Positions 62,353 through 64,000 of a stretch of 64,000 nucleotides of DNA are shown here, in pieces (the first letter of the stretch is position 1; every line of letters starts with the position of its first letter). A model generated the notes under the pieces. It ran no database searches, was not told where the DNA came from, and saw nothing but the letters and a program-made list of their open reading frames with translations. The position numbers and the translations under genes were made by a program. The stretch comes from JBBDLF01 sp040879025 (GTDB lineage Bacteria > Pseudomonadota > Gammaproteobacteria > Pseudomonadales > Pseudohongiellaceae), in contig JBBDLF010000012.1 in the NCBI GenBank assembly GCA_040879025.1, forward strand, positions 1 through 64,000. The letters are read 5' to 3'.

Positions 62353-63444
62353 ATGATTGTGGACGGCAAACATTATCAAAGCATCTGGTACGAAGCCGAC
62401 AGTGATAGCGTGCGTATTATCGATCAGACCCGCCTGCCCCACGAGTTTTCCCTGGTCACCCTGACTACCGTGGCTGACGCCTTTACCGCTATAGCCGGCA
62501 TGCAGGTGCGTGGCGCTCCGCTCATTGGTGTTGCCGCGGCATTCGGAATGTATCTGGCACTGCGGGAAAACCCTCTGCAAACAGAGGACGCACTGAATTT
62601 GCTCGCGTCATCGCGTCCGACTGCCGTCAATCTGAGATGGGCCTTGAACAGGGTGAAGCGGGCAATCAGCGGCCTGCCTCCGGACCGGCGGGCGAGAGCG
62701 GCGTTGGAGGTGGCGCAAGCGATGGCCCGGGAGGATGTCGAAAGCTGCAGATTGATAGGCATGCATGGACTTGAGGTACTGAAAGCTATCCAGGCCAGCA
62801 GGGCCGACCCTTCAGCACCACTGAATATTCTCACCCATTGTAATGCCGGATGGCTTGCCACCGTAGACGGGGGCACCGCTTTATCTGTCATCTACCAGGC
62901 ACAGGCGGAGGGCATACCGGTACACGTCTGGGTAGACGAGACGAGGCCCCGCAACCAGGGTGCGTCGCTGACCTGCTGGGAGCTGCAGCAGCAACAGGTC
63001 CCCTGTACGCTGGTGGTGGACAACGCCGGAGGACACTTGATGCAACAGGGCATGGTGGACCTGTGTCTGGTGGGGAGCGACCGGGTCAGCACCAACGGTG
63101 ATGTGTGCAACAAGATCGGAACCTATCTCAAGGCGCTCGCGGCCCACGACAATAACGTTCCGTTCTACGCCGCGATGCCGGTCTCTACCATTGATTACGG
63201 TACTGCAGGCGGGATACGAGAGATACCGATTGAGCAAAGAGATACCGCAGAAGTCACCTCGATAACCGGTCGCGATGCACAAGGTGAGGTGCAGTGTGTT
63301 GCGCTGGCGCCGGAACGCACTCGCGCCGCCAACTACGGCTTTGATGTCACTCCGGCCCGGCTGGTGTCAGGTCTGATAACGGACCGGGGAGTCTGCGCCG
63401 CCGAGAGCACCGCTATCGCCGGGCTCCGTAGGACCCCGGTGTGA
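62353..63444 (+). CDS. mtnA: S-methyl-5-thioribose-1-phosphate isomerase
   Basis: This 363-residue enzyme isomerises methylthioribose-1-phosphate to methylthioribulose-1-phosphate in methionine salvage. It has MQVRGAPLIGVAAAFG, the catalytic Cys in THCNAGWLAT, and the catalytic Asp in VGSDRVSTNGDVCNKIGTY. The start has AGGA upstream. No mtnB, mtnC, mtnD or mtnK is present, but the preceding gene is an aldolase/SDR fusion that could replace them. Confidence 0.95.
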   Translation: MIVDGKHYQSIWYEADSDSVRIIDQTRLPHEFSLVTLTTVADAFTAIAGMQVRGAPLIGVAAAFGMYLALRENPLQTEDALNLLASSRPTAVNLRWALNRVKRAISGLPPDRRARAALEVAQAMAREDVESCRLIGMHGLEVLKAIQASRADPSAPLNILTHCNAGWLATVDGGTALSVIYQAQAEGIPVHVWVDETRPRNQGASLTCWELQQQQVPCTLVVDNAGGHLMQQGMVDLCLVGSDRVSTNGDVCNKIGTYLKALAAHDNNVPFYAAMPVSTIDYGTAGGIREIPIEQRDTAEVTSITGRDAQGEVQCVALAPERTRAANYGFDVTPARLVSGLITDRGVCAAESTAIAGLRRTPV

Positions 63445-63487
63445 CTCGGCTGCTGACAGGCGACGCCATCGCCGCGTTACGGGCACC

Positions 63488-63835
63488 CTAGCCCGGAGGC
63501 CATTGCATCTGACGTCCACCGAGTATATGCAGGTGCAGATGAAATACGGACTGCCCGCCCTGTTTTCCGGTATTGATCACGTATCGAAAGCCCGATTCAG
63601 CCAGGTGTTCCTGCAAGGCAATTTCGTTGGCTCGCAAAAGCAGCCGCCCCAGCAAACCCGCATCCTCCTGCTGGGCCGCGGCGACGGACTCCATGTGTTT
63701 TTTCGGAATAACAAGAATGTGGTGAGGCGCGGCGGGCTGGATGTCCCGAAATGCATATAATTCCTCATCTTCGAAGACTTTTTGCGAGGGTATTTCACCG
63801 GAGATAATCTTGCAAAATAGACAATCACTGCTCAT
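63488..63835 (-). CDS. Histidine triad (HIT/HinT) nucleotide-binding protein
   Basis: This 115-residue nucleotide phosphoramidase-type protein has FCKIISGEIP at the N-terminus and the HIT motif VFHLHLHILGG near residue 100. HinT hydrolyses AMP-lysine and related conjugates. The start has AAGGGTAAG upstream. It converges with mtnA. Confidence 0.95.
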   Translation of the reverse strand: MSSDCLFCKIISGEIPSQKVFEDEELYAFRDIQPAAPHHILVIPKKHMESVAAAQQEDAGLLGRLLLRANEIALQEHLAESGFRYVINTGKQGGQSVFHLHLHILGGRQMQWPPG

Positions 63836-64000
63836 TAACTTACCCTTCGGTTGAATTTGGGTTCCTGAATCATTCTCGCGTCCGGGGCTGCAACCGGTGT
63901 CGAGGCAGTCACTTTTCAGGTCCTCATATAATGCTCCAGAATACTAGAATAACGGCGCATGCGTATGCGTGCAATTTTTGATAACGAACCAGAATGCGAG
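63836..64000. other. Right-edge region with possible gene start
   Basis: ATG at 63959 opens a frame of 14 codons (MRMRAIFDNEPECE) that continues beyond the window. ATAATG-type AT-rich sequence before it could be promoter. Too short to assign. Confidence 0.2.

Overview
The window reads as a chromosomal segment of a gammaproteobacterium with Pseudomonas-type gene order, probably a free-living, possibly marine, lineage. Two blocks of housekeeping genes follow the order known from Pseudomonas. The first is ychF-pth-rplY-prs-tRNA-Gln-ispE-lolB-lbcA, facing hemA-prfA-prmC-moeB. The second is gatB-gatA-gatC, facing mreB-mreC-mreD-maf-rng-yhdP-nit. Lineage is inferred from synteny and protein resemblance only; no rRNA is present.

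Positions 1-29640 are accessory and catabolic. They hold a gluconate-2-dehydrogenase-like GMC oxidoreductase pair, a cutinase/PET-hydrolase-like lipoprotein, and two relatives of an uncharacterised secreted family (at 5504 and 14161), one of them beside a DUF6152 gene. There is also a cytochrome-c-like/HupE/membrane-anchor operon, DUF6351 and DUF4159 proteins, pfkB, an MHS-type transporter, an M48-TPR protease lipoprotein, an ABC-2 exporter, an orphan histidine kinase and a DUF5916 outer-membrane protein. Many products carry Sec, Tat or lipoprotein signals, which suggests a cell investing in envelope and extracellular chemistry.

Positions 29641-31195 form an islet: a truncated copy of a structured CTAG-ended repeat, an AT-rich operator-like region, a Fic protein with a C-terminal winged helix, and tRNA-Met. 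The complete repeat copy lies at 15190-15460.

Positions 31300-44131 (translation, haem, isoprenoid and lipoprotein genes) and 44188-58476 (GatCAB, cell shape, envelope) are conserved core. Within the second block rng is clearly decayed: its 5' part is lost into the end of maf, and an internal deletion shifts its frame. mreC appears to start at a non-standard AUC codon. Positions 58955-63835 hold a TetR regulator, a lone ExbD/TolR, a class II aldolase/SDR fusion followed by mtnA (a possible methylthioribose or deoxyribose salvage pair), and a HIT protein.

The strongest leads are the PET-hydrolase-like lipoprotein, the maf/rng lesion, the mreC start, the Fic islet and the two-copy repeat. I saw no CRISPR array, phage or transposase gene.
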